Shown here: in pieces, positions 20,250-35,200 of the stretch
How positions within the stretch are numbered: the stretch's first letter is position 1
Layout: each line of letters starts with the position of its first letter
NCBI GenBank assembly: GCA_022036555.1
Contig: CM039140.1
Coordinates: forward strand, 3,375,943-3,439,942
Reading direction: 5' to 3'
Origin: Microstegium vimineum
Lineage: Eukaryota; Streptophyta; Magnoliopsida; Poales; Poaceae
DNA length: 64,000 nt
Position numbers and translations under genes: made by a program
Notes under the pieces: model-generated
Databases searched by the model: none
What the model saw: only the letters and a program-made list of their open reading frames with translations
What the model was told of the DNA's origin: nothing

Positions 20250-23200
20250 CTAGACGACGAACTTTTTCCAGAACCAATGACTTGCCCACACCGACCTCAT
20301 GGTCTCCAGCGGCACGCCTTTGGTCTCCGGCAAGAACGCCGCGATGAAAACCGTCATGGCCAGCACCCATCCGGAGTAGAAGAGGAATATGGCGTACTTC
20401 ATGGCGCAGAGCATGGAGATGAACACCTGCGTCTGAGTGAAGGAGAGGGTCAGCGCCACCGACAGGGTGATGGCCTGCCCCGCCGACCTGATCTCCACGG
20501 GGTAGAGCTCGCTCGGCACCACCCACTTGAGCGGCCCCCACGACAGGCTGAAGCTGAACATGTACAGGCACACCAGCACCACCACGCCCACCGCGTAATT
20601 CTTCGGCATCGTCACCTCGTTGTGCTTGCCGAGGTGGTCCGCCAGCACCCATGCCACGGCCACCTGGAAAACCAACATGGCGGTGCCGCCGGCGAGGAAC
20701 AAGAACCTCCGGCCGCAGCGGTCCACGGCGAGAGTGGACAGCACGACGCCGGACAGGCTAACGATGCTGATTATGACGGCGCCGAAGATGGCCTTCTGGC
20801 TGCTGAACCCGACCGTCCGGAACAGCACCGGCGAGAAGACGGTGATCACGACCATGCCGGTGAGGTCGAAGAAGGCGGGGATGGCCACCATCATCACCAG
20901 GTAGTGCCGGTACCCCTTGCCGCGCAGCCTCGTGAACGCGCCCTCATCGTTCCGGCGCGCCTCCTCCACGGCGCACACGATGTCCTTGAACTCGGCGTCC
21001 ACGTCGGCGTCCGCGCCGCGGATGCGCTGCAGCGACGCGCGGGGCTGGTCTACCTCGCCGCGCAGCACGAGGCTGCTGGGCGTGTCTGAGACGAAGAGGG
21101 CGCCCGTCACGATGAAGGCGGCTGGCACGGCGGCGAGGCCCAGGGAGACGCGCCAGCCCCAGCCGGGAATCCGGTTGGTGAAGTAGTTGGTGACGTTGGC
21201 GACAAGCGTGCCGGCGACGAGGAAGAAATGGTAGGCCGTGGTGAAGCCGCCGCGCCATCTTGTGGGTGATGTCTCGGCGAGATACAACGGAGCCGCCTGA
21301 ATACAGTAGAAATTTATGTACTGCTTGGTCTGTTTTTAAATACAGTAACCGTCCGTGTTTAAAACTTTGATTAGCAATGATTTTGTAATACTAATGGCGT
21401 AACATGGAAATAATGATTACTGGTATAGATTTTTTTTTATAAATTTAAAACATTAGGACTAGCAGTATATATATCAGACCTGCGCGGTGAACCCAACACC
21501 GAAGCCGAGTAGGATCCGGCCAATGATGAGCATGGCGATATTGACGGCCCCGGCGTTGATGATGGAGCCGGCCAGGAACAAGATGCCGCCGATCAGCATG
21601 ACGGCCTTGCGGCCCACCCTCCTGGTCACGCTGCTCGCCACCAACGACGCCAGCATGCCGGCGATGTACATCGACGACGTGAATGCCGTGAGCATCTGGT
21701 TGTCGTATTTGCAATAGGCGTCGCGCTTTGCGCTCTTCATCCCGCGAAGCACTTCAGGGAAGAACTTCTCTAGGAACGAGTCCATTTGCGTAACACCGCC
21801 TGAGTATAAAGACATGTCATCAGATTTCCTTTGCACTGTCTGTCTGGGTATGTAAAATACGAAACTGTGTTTTTATCTCACAACAAAACAGCTAAAAACA
21901 GTTCAACCAGCTTATCGGCCATCGAAACGATCAGGCGAACAGAGATTATGGATCTGAAATTGGCTCTAGCTAGGATGGTGAGTGAATTGGATATTTAACA
22001 ACCCTAATATATTTGTAGGACATTAAAAATCTGGGAAAAAGAAAACACAGAATGCGCACATCACCAAATTATGACTGCTAAAAAAATTAGCTTAAAATAA
22101 TAAAGTTTATAATGATATATTTAGCATGACTGAGTTATAGATTTATCTCCTGTCAAGCTTAATTGATATATTAAACTTTATTATGTCAAGTTGATATTTT
22201 TAGTATAATATTGATTTGGTAATGTGTCATTCTGTGATATTTTTCATATTTTTAGTGTCCTATAAATATATTAACAAATTAACTATGACTAACTTTGTCT
22301 ATTTATGGAGAGGAGCAAAATGATTATTTTAGTACAAAACAACATTTTTACTATATAGTTCTCATCACGTAGAGCATAGAAGATTTTATAGTATAATTTT
22401 GAGGTACTTGTATGATTTTATATCTATTTTGTAACGATTTGAACCGGGTTGCTATGTCCATTAGGTCAATTACACAAAACCGCGATGTCTTATGACAAAT
22501 ATTGAAAGTGAAGATGTGCACCAGTCAATTTTCACCTTTTAAGATGTCCCACAACCAATTTTCCCTTATTAATATGTTTTGTTATGAAACACAGTATGAA
22601 CGCTTACATATATGCATGCACATTTATTTCTATGAGTTTGCATACTTATTATCTCAATGAGCATCTTTAAAATACTAGACCGGTATATTTGAAGGTTGAT
22701 AAAGTTAGTATAGATGTCTCACTGTCAAATTGAAGGGCACATCACCTACAATTACAAGAATAGTGTTATTGAACTCTAGGACAAATTCAGAAAAATTAAG
22801 CATCCATATCAAGTCAATTAATTCTCGCATAGACATATTGTAACACAAAGAATCTATCTGGTTAAGTTACGCTTCGTTTGCTATTAGTGGGGTTTAAAAG
22901 CTATGTTTGGCATCAATATATATTTTTTGTGTTGTGATACTCCTTTCTGAAAGCCTCTATAGCTGAATTATAATGATTGATAGTTGCCTAAAGCTAGAAT
23001 AACAAAATATTCTTTTGATCAAATTTATATACATAATTATGTACTAACTGTAGCAACACATCACACTATGCTGTTTGTTTCGATCGTTTATGAACGTGAT
23101 CTGATCCCGCCGTGAACCGATCACGTTAGTTTATGTTTGTTTAATGTGCGGCGTAACTTGGTGCCGGGGCAATGGGTCCACGTCTTCAGAAGACAGGTCC

Positions 23201-26200
23201 CGCTCGATTTGGAGAGGTAACAGATCATGGGAATGATTTAGACATCTCACTCCTCAACCAAACAAAACTATTAATCAAACGTTCCCATCTCCCATTGCCC
23301 TCTGGTATTCATTCCCTTTTGCGTTGCTATTGGGCATGTTCGTTTGGCAGGATTATGCACTGCTGACTGATTTTTTGTAAGAGAAAAACACTGTTCTGGT
23401 TGGATTTAAGCCGGCTGAAAAGCCAAGCGAACATGCTGCCGTTTATGCAAACAAACAACACCTATAAAGGATCTGAGTGACATATTAGTTACTCTCTCCA
23501 TTAAAAGAGTCTTATAATTTGAAACAGAGGGACTAGTATGCAGCCTGTTCGTTTGGCTGAAAAGCCGACAGAAAGCTGACAGATGCTGTTTTTTGCTGTT
23601 TTGTCGTGAGATAAAAACAGTGTATCGTGGCTGATAAACTGGACTGATAAGCTAAACGAACAGGCGATGGTTTTAGTATCATATCCTTGCAAGTTACAGG
23701 GCCTTGCAGCCTTGCTTCCACCACTACTCTTAGACGTCATCATGACACAAGAGTGGACTAATTCAGGGCTCCACGTTGGCAACTCCGGCCATGTTTGATA
23801 TAATTCGACTTGTATAATGGTATGTGAAAGTGAAACCGAGTCATCCCTCAACTTGTAGATCACTACAGAACACACCTTTGACTGATTTCCAAAATCAGCT
23901 TTAACCTCGGTGAAAATTGCGCCCGGGGCTAAAGGTATCTTTAGTCCCTCTCAACGGCTCAGTGGTCAGACATTGGCAGGGGGACTTTTAGTCCCGGTTG
24001 GTGTGGGCTAAAGGTCCATCTTTAGTCGCGGTTGGTATTACCAACCAGGGTTAGACCTTTAGCCTCGGTTTAAGACACAAACCGAGGCTAATTCTGGGCC
24101 TTTAGTCCCGGCTAGTTCTATGGACCGGGACTAAAGGCCCCCCCTATTTGAACTCTCTTTCTTCCCTGCCCGAGCCCGAAAGCTCATTTCTTCCTCTCTG
24201 TTCTTGCTCTTGTTCTTGGTGTGTTCTTCATTGTTCTTCATCTCCTCTTTGGTCATTGCTTCATTTGATCACTTCTATGCCTCCATCGACTCGTTGAAAG
24301 GTTACTATCTTCAACCTCTCATGTTTTAGCGGCAACATATATTATTTCTTGTTCTATATGTGATTTTTCTTTATGATTTTCTCTTTTTTTTTTACCATTT
24401 TAAGATTCACTTGACATTGTTTTGAATATTTTGAAGAAGACAACTAAAACTAGTATTCTAAGTATACACCTTTTATTATTAGGGTATTATATGTTCCACA
24501 TTTTAAGATTAGTTTAGCTTAGTTTGAGAAATATAGATTTTTAGGATATTATTAAATGATGAATTTATTTATGGTTGATTGTTCTTGATTTATATATATG
24601 CCACTTGAGCTCAAAATAATTATATATTTAGATGAAAAAGTTCGCTATCTAGAATACTTTAGTTGTATACATGGCACATTTGATGATTTTAGATAAATGT
24701 AAATTTTTGTTGTTTTATTTTTATTTGTTTAGAATATGAGGAATTTATAATATCTAGTTTGAAAAATGAGTATAGAGAGTAGATGACAACTGCTTCGGGG
24801 TACTCGGCCTCTGATCGGGTTCCAAAGCGACTAAGGCCAGACCTCCCTCTCATTACCTGTGGCAAATATATGCAAAAGACTGTGAAAGAGTACCAAGTGG
24901 GGAAGACGGGTCCCAACAACGGTCGGATCTTCTATAAGTGTCCAGATCGTAATGTGAGTTATATATTTTGTCTCATTTGATGATTATGGTTAATTTGTAC
25001 CTATATTTCCTGATGATTTTGATTAAAATGTTGATTTTTTATTTCTATTTTCAGTGGGATGGCACTGGATGCCACGACTAGTACTGGGAGGAAGATTATG
25101 TTAAACATGTGGTGGAGGCTACGAAGGCTGATGAGGCAGCGAGCCAGCTCAAGGAGCTCGTCGATATTGAACAAACGAATAATGATCTGTCTACTTTAGT
25201 TGGGATTGGTCGGGAGATCATTATTCTACTGAAGTGCATTTTAGGTTTTTTGTGTATAGTGCTAGCGGTCTTAGCATACGTTATGTCGAGGCTTTCATAG
25301 AGCATACATTAGTCTTTGTGTGACTCGGAAATGACACATGATGGTGTTCCATCTCATGTTATTTTTAATGCAGACCTTTCGGTATTTTTATAATTTCATT
25401 TTTTGACCAAAATGAGAAATTTAATTATGTTTTGGGTCATATAATGCAGACGATGACATGCGATTGGATGTACAATGTAGATCGCCGCTCCAAAGAGTTC
25501 ATTTATGGTGTACATGATTTCTTAAGAACGACTGAGACAAACAAGCGAGATGGTAATTTCATGTGTTGTCCATGTACCTTGTGCAAAAATTTGAAGGAAT
25601 ATTCTAGCTTAAGGACTCTTCACTCACACTTGTTGAAGTCGGGTTTCATGTCGAACTATATTTGTTGGACCAAGCATGGAGAAATCAGAATTATGATGGA
25701 AGAAGACGAAGAAGAGCAATTGGACCCTGACGACATTATTGCTCAATATGGTGACTTCAATGATACTGCAATGGTAGAAGTAGAAGAAGAGGCAGGGGCA
25801 GAGGACACACTCTCTGAAGATGATGGTCTTCGTACAGTCATTCATGATGCACAAAGAGATTGTGAAAGTGAAAAAGAGAAAGTTAAGTTTGACCGCATGC
25901 TAGAGGATCACAAAAACTACTATACCCGAGCGCCGAAGATTGGCAAAATAAGTTGGGTACAACACTGGAGTTGCTACAATGGAAGGCAAAAAATGGCATA
26001 TCCGACAAGACATTTGGGCAATTACTCAAGATCCAAAAAAAGATGCTTCCGAAGCCTAATGAATTGCATGCCACTACGTACGAAGCAAAGCAGGTCGTGT
26101 GCCCTCTGGGATTAGAAATCCTGTAGATACATGCATGTCCTAATGACTGCATCCTGTACCGTGGCAAGAACTACGAGAATTTGGATGAATGCCCCGTATG

Positions 26201-29200
26201 TAAAGCGTCGCGGTATAAGATCAGGTGAGATGACCCTAGCGATGTTGATGGCGAAAAGCGTCCTAGGAAGAAAATCTCTGCCAAAGTTATGTGGTATGCT
26301 CCTATAATACCACGCCTGAAACGTCTGTTCAGAAATAAGGACCATGCAAAGTTGTTGCGATGGCACAAAGAATACCGTAAGGCAGACAACATGTTGAGAC
26401 ACCCTGCTGATGGGTCCCAGTGGAGAGCAATTGACAGAGAATTCCTGGAGTTTGCAGAAGACGCAAGAAACTTAAGGTTCGGTTGGAGCACGGATGGTAT
26501 GAATCTTTTTGGAGAGCAGAGCAGTAGTCATAACACTTGACATGTTACTCTATGTATCTACAACCTTCCTCCATGGTTATGCATGAATCAGAAGTTCATT
26601 ATGATGCCGGTGCTGATCCAAGGCCCGAAGTAACCTGGCAACGACATCGATGTCTTTCTGAGGCCCTTAGTTGAGGAACTCCTACTTTTATGGAGCAAAC
26701 CAGGTGTACATGTGTGGGATAAGTACAAACAGAAACACTTCGACTTGCGAGCATTGTTGTACGTAACAATCAATGATTGGCCTGCCCTAAGTAATATTTC
26801 AGGACAGACAAACAAGGGATATAATGCATGCACACACTGTTTTGATGACCTTGACTGTGTATATCTAAAAAAATGTTGAAAGGTCGTGTACCTTGGCCAT
26901 CGTCGTTTTCTTCCTAAGAATCACCAAGCCAGAAAGAAAGGCAAGCATTGTAAAGAAGAAGTGAAACGAACCAAGCCTCACAACCAAACTAGAGAGGATG
27001 TACTTGATATGGTCAAGGCTATGCAAGTAGTCTTTGGAAAGGGGGAAGGGGCCGTACCAGTTCCAAAAGATGCTGATGGACGCACACCTGATACATCCGG
27101 CCCAGGTAGGGTTGGCCGAGGCTCGATAAATTGAGGTTGCCCGGACCCCAACAGTTCTTAGGCACACCCACTCGGAGAAAGGCCCACTCTCCCTAAAAGA
27201 CTAGTCTGATAGGGGAAGGGTGACTCTTCCTTTTAAGGTGGCTTCCTCCTCCCAAGCTAAGCAAGGTGGGATTATTCAGAGGCTCACACGGTCGCCGTCC
27301 GACTACAACTGGGCCACTTGGCCCATTATTTGTTGCGTCTTTGCCAACAGGTAATAATGGAGGATGTCCTCATCAACACCCATATGGAAGAAGAAGTCCA
27401 TATTTTAAGAGCTACCCTATTGGTATGTCCTAGAGGTCCGCCACGCGATCGACGTGATGCACTTGACAAAGAATGTTTTTGTGAACCTGCTAGGATTCAT
27501 AGGTGTGTATGGAAAACCCAAAGATACACTTGAAGCACAACAGGATTTGCAAGACATGAAAGAACGAGACAACCTGCATCTAGAGAAGACAGAAGATGAA
27601 CGCCATTATTTAAAGCCTGCTAGCTACACTCTTAGCAAAGAAGAGAAGGAAAGCATGTTTCAATGTCTAAGCAGCATCAAGGTCCCATCTGGATTTTCCT
27701 CCAATATAAAGAATATAATAAATGTGTCAGAGAAGAAATTCCTTAACTTAAAGTCTCATGACTGCCACGTTCTTATGACGCAATTGCTTCCGGTTGTGTT
27801 AAGAGGAATTCTACCTCCACATTTACATCTAGCCACTGTGAAGCTATGTGCATTCCTTAATGCAATTTCTCAGAAGGCAATCGATCCAATGGAACTAGCT
27901 GCTCTACAGAATGATGTGGTTCAGTGCCTTGTTAGCTTTGAGTTGGTTCTCCCTCCATCCTTCTTTAATATCATGGAACACCTCCTAGTTCACCTGGTCA
28001 AGGAGATTAGTATTCTCGGTCCTGTGTTCCTACACAACATGTTCCCCTTTGAAAGGTTCATGGGAGTCCTGAAAAAATATGTTCACCAACATGCTCGCTC
28101 AGAAGGAAGCATCGCCAAGGGCTACGGGACAGAGGAGGTCATTGAGTTCTGTGTTGACTATATTCCGACCTTGACCCGATTGGTGTTCCTGAATCAAGAC
28201 ACGAGGGGAGACTTAGTGGGAAAGTAACACTAGGGAAGAAAACATATATCGGTACGGGGGATGATTATTTCAACAAAGCACACTATACAGTTCTTCAAAA
28301 ATCCTCCGTGGTGGAGCCGTATGTCGAGGTACACAAGAAGTTCCTACGACCGCAGTTTTCAGGGAAGAATGAAGCTTGGATTATGCGTGAACACATGAAA
28401 ACTTTCGGCGATTGGTTACAAAAAAATGTGTTGGTGATGACAGTATTGATGACCAACTGTATTTGTTGGCTAGACAACCATCATGGCAAATCCTCACGTA
28501 CAAAGCCTACGAGATAAATGGAAATACATTTTACACGGTAGACCAAGATAAAAGGAGCACCAACCAAAACAGTGGTGTCCGCATAGATGCCATTGACCCA
28601 AATGGAAATAGGCAAACATATTATGGCCGCATAGTTGAGATTTGGGAACTACACTATGCATATAATTTTAAAGTCCCTTTGTTTAAGTGCCAATGGGTGA
28701 AGATGACCGGAGCTGGGGTAACAATTGACAAGGATTATGGGATGACAACAGTGGACCTCGACACTATTGGGTACAAAGACGAACCATTCGTCCTGGCTGC
28801 TGATGTGAATCAGGTGTTCTACGTAAAAGACATGTCTACAAAACCAAAGAAAGGAAAAAACGATGACAAATCAAGCATCAATGAGCCCAAGCGTCACATA
28901 GTTATTTTAGGGAAAAGAAACATTTTGGGAATTGAGAACAACTCAGACATGTCAGAACTTTATGAAAGGGATGACCGAATTGCGCCATTCAGTGTGACCA
29001 AAGACCCAAGCATCCTTCTAAATGCCAAGGACACTCCATGGTTACGACATGATCATGACCAAGGGACATATGTCAAGAAGAAGATCACTACTGTGCCTGC
29101 TTGATGTAGCTAGCTTAGCAGTGATGTCGATCAAGTGACATGTGTATTGGTCATTTTGGTCAAGTAAATAAAGATCTACATTTGTATTTGGTCAATTTTG

Positions 29201-32200
29201 CATTTAGTGACTAATGTTTACTAATACTTCTTTTGTATCTTCAAGATTTTGTGACTAATGTTTACTAACACTTCCTCAAATAGAAATATGAACTACTAAA
29301 AAAAGATAGATATTGATGAGTTATAAAACTTTTGTATTCAAAAGTTTTTTATATGAGGTCTTTTAGTGTCTCATTAATAATTTCTTACTTAATGGTAAAC
29401 TTATTTGTCGCATAATTAGACAATTAATGGTGAAAAACAAAAAGATTAACGTTAAAAAAATGCATAAACTAATTTCCTGTTGGTAACCAAGCATTTTAGT
29501 TTTTTAAATTCAACAATCTACTTTTGCATTAACCAAATACTAATGGTTAGTTACATTTATATTTGATATTATGAAAAAGGTAAAAGATTTGTTGTTATAC
29601 ATTTTTATTGTGTATAATAAATCAAAAGGAAATGCAATGGTTATTTTTTAAAAAAATTGTGCCATGTATTTAATTTATTGATGACCTTCCATTATTGCTA
29701 GTAAACATATATTATTGTTAGATATGATTACACACACACACACTAACACACACACACACACTAAGTGTCTACCCCTAAACCCTAAACCCTAAACCCTAAA
29801 CCCCCTAAACTAAGTGTCGATTTGCTATATATGCGCGTCTACCCTAAGTGTTAGACACTTGTTTAGGGTTTACACACACTGAATGTCTACCCTAAACCCC
29901 TAAGCTTTCATTTGTTAGAGAAATAGATACCTTTCATTATTTGTAGTGTCTAAGTGGCTAACTCTAAGTGTATACCCTATAGATATACATCCTAAGTGTC
30001 TACCCCCAAGTGTGCCTAACTCTAAGTGTCTACCCTAAACCCTTTTATTAGTCACACAAAGACTAAGTGTCTACCCCAAGTGTTCCTGACTCTAAGTGCC
30101 TAAACCCTTAGTGTCTACCCCTAGCGTGCCTACACTAAGTGTCTACCCTTTTGGTTACTCTAAGTGTGTTACACACTTGTTTAGGGTTTACACACACACA
30201 CACACACATTATTGTCTACTCTAAGTGTCTACCCTTTTGGTTAGTGTTACACACTTAGCTTGTTTACGGCTTACACACACACACTAAGTGTCTAAACCCT
30301 TTTACTATATATAGTTGCAGAAATGGATGACCCGAATGACAACATAGAGGCTTTCTTGTTTTCAATGATCAACGATGGCACTGATCAAGTAGTAGATGGC
30401 ACCAATCAAGTAGACGACAACACCAATCAAGTAGATGACGGAAGTCAGTACTTTGCGCAAGATGCTGAGCAAGAAAATATCGCGCAAGACAATGTTGACG
30501 AGGTATATATATGTCTACAATCTCTTGTGTATACATGAAAATCAAAATAATTACACTAAGTTTTGTGTGTCTACATACATAGCCGTCTGCATCAACGGCA
30601 ACTACGGGGAAGAGTAAAAATATACGAGGCCTGAAGAAGCCATTGGAGGGTCGGTACATTATCACGGAATTCGATGAGGAAACAGGGGCAGTACTTGGAC
30701 CAAATGCACATAAATTTGCCAACCACTGTGGTTACTGTAACAACCCGTGTTTTCTAACACCCAAAAATCCGAACTTTCAAAAAACTTTTTTGTGCAATGT
30801 GTGAAACATGTAGTTGCTAGGTAGAACCGAGCTAACCATAGAGGAGTTATCGATAAATCGTTGCATGTATATAGATTTGGTTTTAGGTGTGTGCCTGTGC
30901 TCTTGAGTTGGTTTCGGATTTTGGGTTCTATTTTGTGTCGGAGTGCACATAACCATAGCTTTTCTCTCCTAGCAAATTCTTTGACAAATCTCTTTCGAAC
31001 CTCTCTAAATTCCTTGGGCCAAGATCCCACTTTGAATCCAATTCAAGCTATAGAAATCCTTTTCAAGACCGAAGCAAAAACTCCTCTCATTTAATTCACT
31101 CAAGTTTCTTTTGAAATCCTCCTGAAACTCCCTTGACTCGTGAAAGGAAGATATCTTCCTTTATCTCCCTTTCTCTCCAAATCCCTCCAAATCTCCTTGA
31201 AACTCTCTCTTAAATTCCTTGAATTCCTATCAAATTCCTTAACCGAAGCCTCTAATTACTTAAGCATAAATTGGGAAGTCCATTCTTCTGTAGTGGACTT
31301 AGGCCACTTTCCCTCTCCCTCCTCCTGGCCCATTTGAGCTCGCATGGCCCAGCTCGTGCCCCTACCCTCTCCCTGGCCTAGCCGACCACACCACCCCTCC
31401 TCTCCTCCTTCCTTCTGGCAGCAGCCGCAAGGCCAGCCTGCCCTTGGCCCATTCCCGTAAGCCAATAGGGCCAACCGAGGCTCCCCACCCAAACCCTAGG
31501 GGAAAGACCCCCCCTGGGAGCCGCCGCCACCGCCCGGGTGGGGGGGAGCCGCACGCGCCCAGGCCTCTCGGTGTCCGTGCCGCGCGATGGGAGCCACGCA
31601 TTCCCTAGTACAGACGCCGAGGCCTCCGCTGTCCGTGCCTGAACCCTAGCCGGCAACGTGCTATAAAGACCGAAGCTGCCACTCTCTTCTTCTCTTCCTC
31701 CCTTCGGTCGTCACCTCTCTATTCCTGGTAGCCGGCCATGGTGAGGCCCAACCACCGATGAGACCCCGCCCGTCCCTGCTGCTCTCTGGCCTCACGCCTG
31801 CCGCCGTGAGCTTCTCCGCCGAGGGCCTCGTCCACGCTGCGTCGAGCCGGCACCGCGACGACGACGCGCCGCCGAGCAGCTCCACGACACCGCCCGCCGT
31901 GCCCGTGCCATGCCACGACGCCGCTCATCGTGCCCGCACCGCGTCGCGGCGTCGCCTCCCGTTAGACGTCCTATGTCGGGCGTTGTCGCCACGACGGAGG
32001 CCCTCCGTCAAGCTCCCTGTCGTCGAACCCTACAGAGGAGCACCCGCCACTTCGCCACGCCCTTCCCCGAGCTGCACGACGCAGGGTGGAAGACATCGGC
32101 TTCCTCTGCTCTGTCACGCCGTGCGTAGCTCCGACCGTCGACCAGCCCCGTCCGGCCTCTGCCCTATGCGGCCACGTCTCGGGGTGCGCTGCACGCCGAC

Positions 32201-35200
32201 ACCGACGACCGCGGCATCACCTTCTCGCGCGCCACCACCGCCTCGCTGACGACCGGCGCGCATCTGTCCCAGCATCGCATCCACGCCGACCCCGGCGCTG
32301 CACCACCACGGCATCGCGCTCACCGTCGTCCACGACCACGGCCACCGAACCCCCCGACGTCCGTGACCTAGAACCCTTACAGGCTGCAGCACCACCACTG
32401 CGACCTCGACCCCGCTTCGCCGAGCCTCGCTGTTCTCGTCAAGCCGCTGTCAGTGAGTTTCCCAGCACCGAAAACCCCACCTTGTTGTCTTGCTGTTGTG
32501 TGTCTCTGAAACCGGCCTTCGTGTCGCTGTTCTTCACCTTGCAGCAAAGTCGCGGCCTTGTCGAACGATTTGGCGAAGCTCCGACGTCCCTGCCGTTCTT
32601 TTCGTCCTTCATGCCGTAGTTTTCTCTGTGGCAGGAATGGTGTGCCCTCGTTGCGCCATCCGCGGAGGCTCTGCCACCTTCCGGCCACCTGCAGCCCCGT
32701 TCGGCCACCTGCAGCTACCCCCTGGCCACCTACAGCCAGCCCCGAGTGGCCGCAGGAGGCCATGCTCACTTCGGATGCTTCGTCAGCTCACCGCACCAAG
32801 TTCCTACCCTTCCTCTGCTTCAAGGTCTAGCTTTTGAAACCCGCAGACGCCATCCTTGACGTCGGCAAGCCCTACCCTTAATTCTTACTTGATCATACAA
32901 TGTCGTACATGTCGTCTACACTTGTCATCTATATATACATGCTTGTGTCGTGCCTTCGTGCCGGTCTATCTATCACTCTTGTGGTATGGAAATGTGATAC
33001 TCCAGTTCGTTCTTGTGATGTGGTGTTTTTCTTGCCTGTGAACCGAGCCTTTGAGCCGGTTGAGAAGTGACGTGTTGGTCATTTCGGTCGTGGGTTCGTC
33101 CCACCGTGGCCGTAACACCAAACACGATCCCTTCCCTCGTGTTTAGTTGTCCCCGTGGAACTACGATAGTTGTGTCCTTATTTGACCCTAGGGCATGGCC
33201 ACTGCGGACTCGATAGTGGTGCGCTTCCTACCCGCACCAGCCGAGCCTCCGAGACCTAGTCCACTAGAGATGAACGAGGGGACGACTATCGTGGAACCTT
33301 CGGAAGCCAACTCTTGTAGGTGAAGCTCATGGCCGTGAGTACCTCGCCATGACCATTGGGCTCTACCTCCATTCTCTTTTTCCTACCCACCTCATATGCT
33401 TGCACCACCCAGACCATAGCAATCCTTTGGTTTTAGCGGTGACAACCGCACTGCTAGAGCTCGAGGGATTGCCTTGTGCCATTTTAGTTGTATGGAGGTT
33501 GTGGTGCCCTATGAGTTGGTGTAGTTCGAAGAACTGTGCGCTAGTGTCCCTATTCCTTCGACCTCGTCTATTCCCATGGCGTGTTGGTCGAGAGAATGCG
33601 GACACTGTTCCTCTTCTATCAATCCTCGTCGATCTAATAAGACGTGGATTGCGCTCTCTTGTTCTAACTTCTTCGGTTCATGTCCCTTGCCATGGCATGG
33701 TGATCGAAGTGTCGAGGAACCAATTCCGTTTCGCTTGCTTGTTTCCTTTTGGTGTTTATTTATCACTCTCTTGATTCTTTTCCTTTGATTACCGTGGGAT
33801 GCTATGGCGAGTGGATCAAAGGAAGATGGATCCTTTTCTCTCATTCTCTTTTTTTGGATCTTTCGTGCTCAAGCCCCTTGTATGCTTGCACCTATTTTAG
33901 ACCGTGGCGCTTCTTAGGTCCTTGGTGACAACCGCACCGTTAAGTCCCTAGGGGTGTCTAGGTGCATTTGGTGCACGTAGGTCGTGGTACCCTACAAGTG
34001 GATTTGAGTGTTGCGTGTTCTCTTGTGTGTCACTCCGTTCCAATGCCTCGCCTTTCTCCATGGCGTGTGAATTGGGAGAAGTAGACCACCTCCCCTTTTG
34101 TTATTCCCCGTTCCAACCATTCTTCTGGTTAGCGAAGCTATGGTCTATGTCATGTCCTTGTAACCATGTGAGTCGACTCGATCGACCGTCGGAATACCAT
34201 ATTTACTGAGGACGTGATATGGACGGCCTAGCCAACCCTCCGCCTATTTCTCTTGTCCCATTCTCTTTTGCTTGTGCCAATTTCCATGGCTTGCAAGTCG
34301 AAGTCTATGGGACCAAGTCACAACTCTTGCATCTTGCATTGTTGTTCGTTCTTTCTTGTTCATGCTTAGTTGTGACTTGTGGGGTATAAGGCTACAAAGG
34401 CCAAGCTCTGTTGTGTTTGTCTTCCTCTCTCGCTTGCAATCTTTTCGGTTCCTATCAATTTCCGTGACACCCAGATCGAAAGAACGCAAGCCGTGGTGTG
34501 TCTAAGTTAAGCTGGAGTCTAAGCCCCTTTCTCTTGAAGCCGTATAGGTTGACACCATCAACCCGGGAAGTGTGGCTATTTCGGGGTCGTGACTCGAGCT
34601 TATGCTTAGCAGACAACCACCCGTGTTTTATTTTGGGCCCGAGGAAAGCGGACAACCACCGCGAGGGCTAAGTCTTTTGGTGTCTTTTGTTGTTAACCGC
34701 TCTTTCTGTATCTCGCTGTCTTTAGTTTGGATCTTGGTCAAGAATTGATTGTTTCCGCCTTGTTTGTCGCTATGCCGAGGTAGTTTCATCGAGGGTGATG
34801 TTGATCGGACCGGTGATCCGTTGGAGCCAGGAGGCATGAGCAGCAACAGATGTGGATGATTATGGATCTAAATGAACAGGTGCCATGTCCCACCCAACCT
34901 TGTAGAATCCTATTAGACATGCATATACATAGATGCTAGTGCTTTACTTTCTGCAATTAAACTGATAGGTTGCATGGTAGATTTGCTTGGAAAGCCTTTA
35001 CCTTGTCGCAACCTTACCCTGCACACCCGCTGCTAGGCTAGACACTCGCTTTACTTGCTCGCTACTTACTTCTACTTCACATTATGTCATTGATGTGATG
35101 CTGAGTGGAGGATTGTTTGTGAGTGGCTAGGCACTGTGTGCCATTATAATGATAACAACTTGGGGAGATCTTGGCGTGTGTCTTGGGTGTGTGGGGAGGG

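Noticed and set aside
20277..21089. 270-codon plus-strand open frame
   Set aside because: It is the antisense shadow of exon 3 of transporter gene 3, with arginine/histidine-rich low-complexity translation.
31758..32619. Several proline/arginine-rich open frames in the long LTR
   Set aside because: They lie in a GC-rich LTR region with overlapping frames on both strands and no gag or pol motif.
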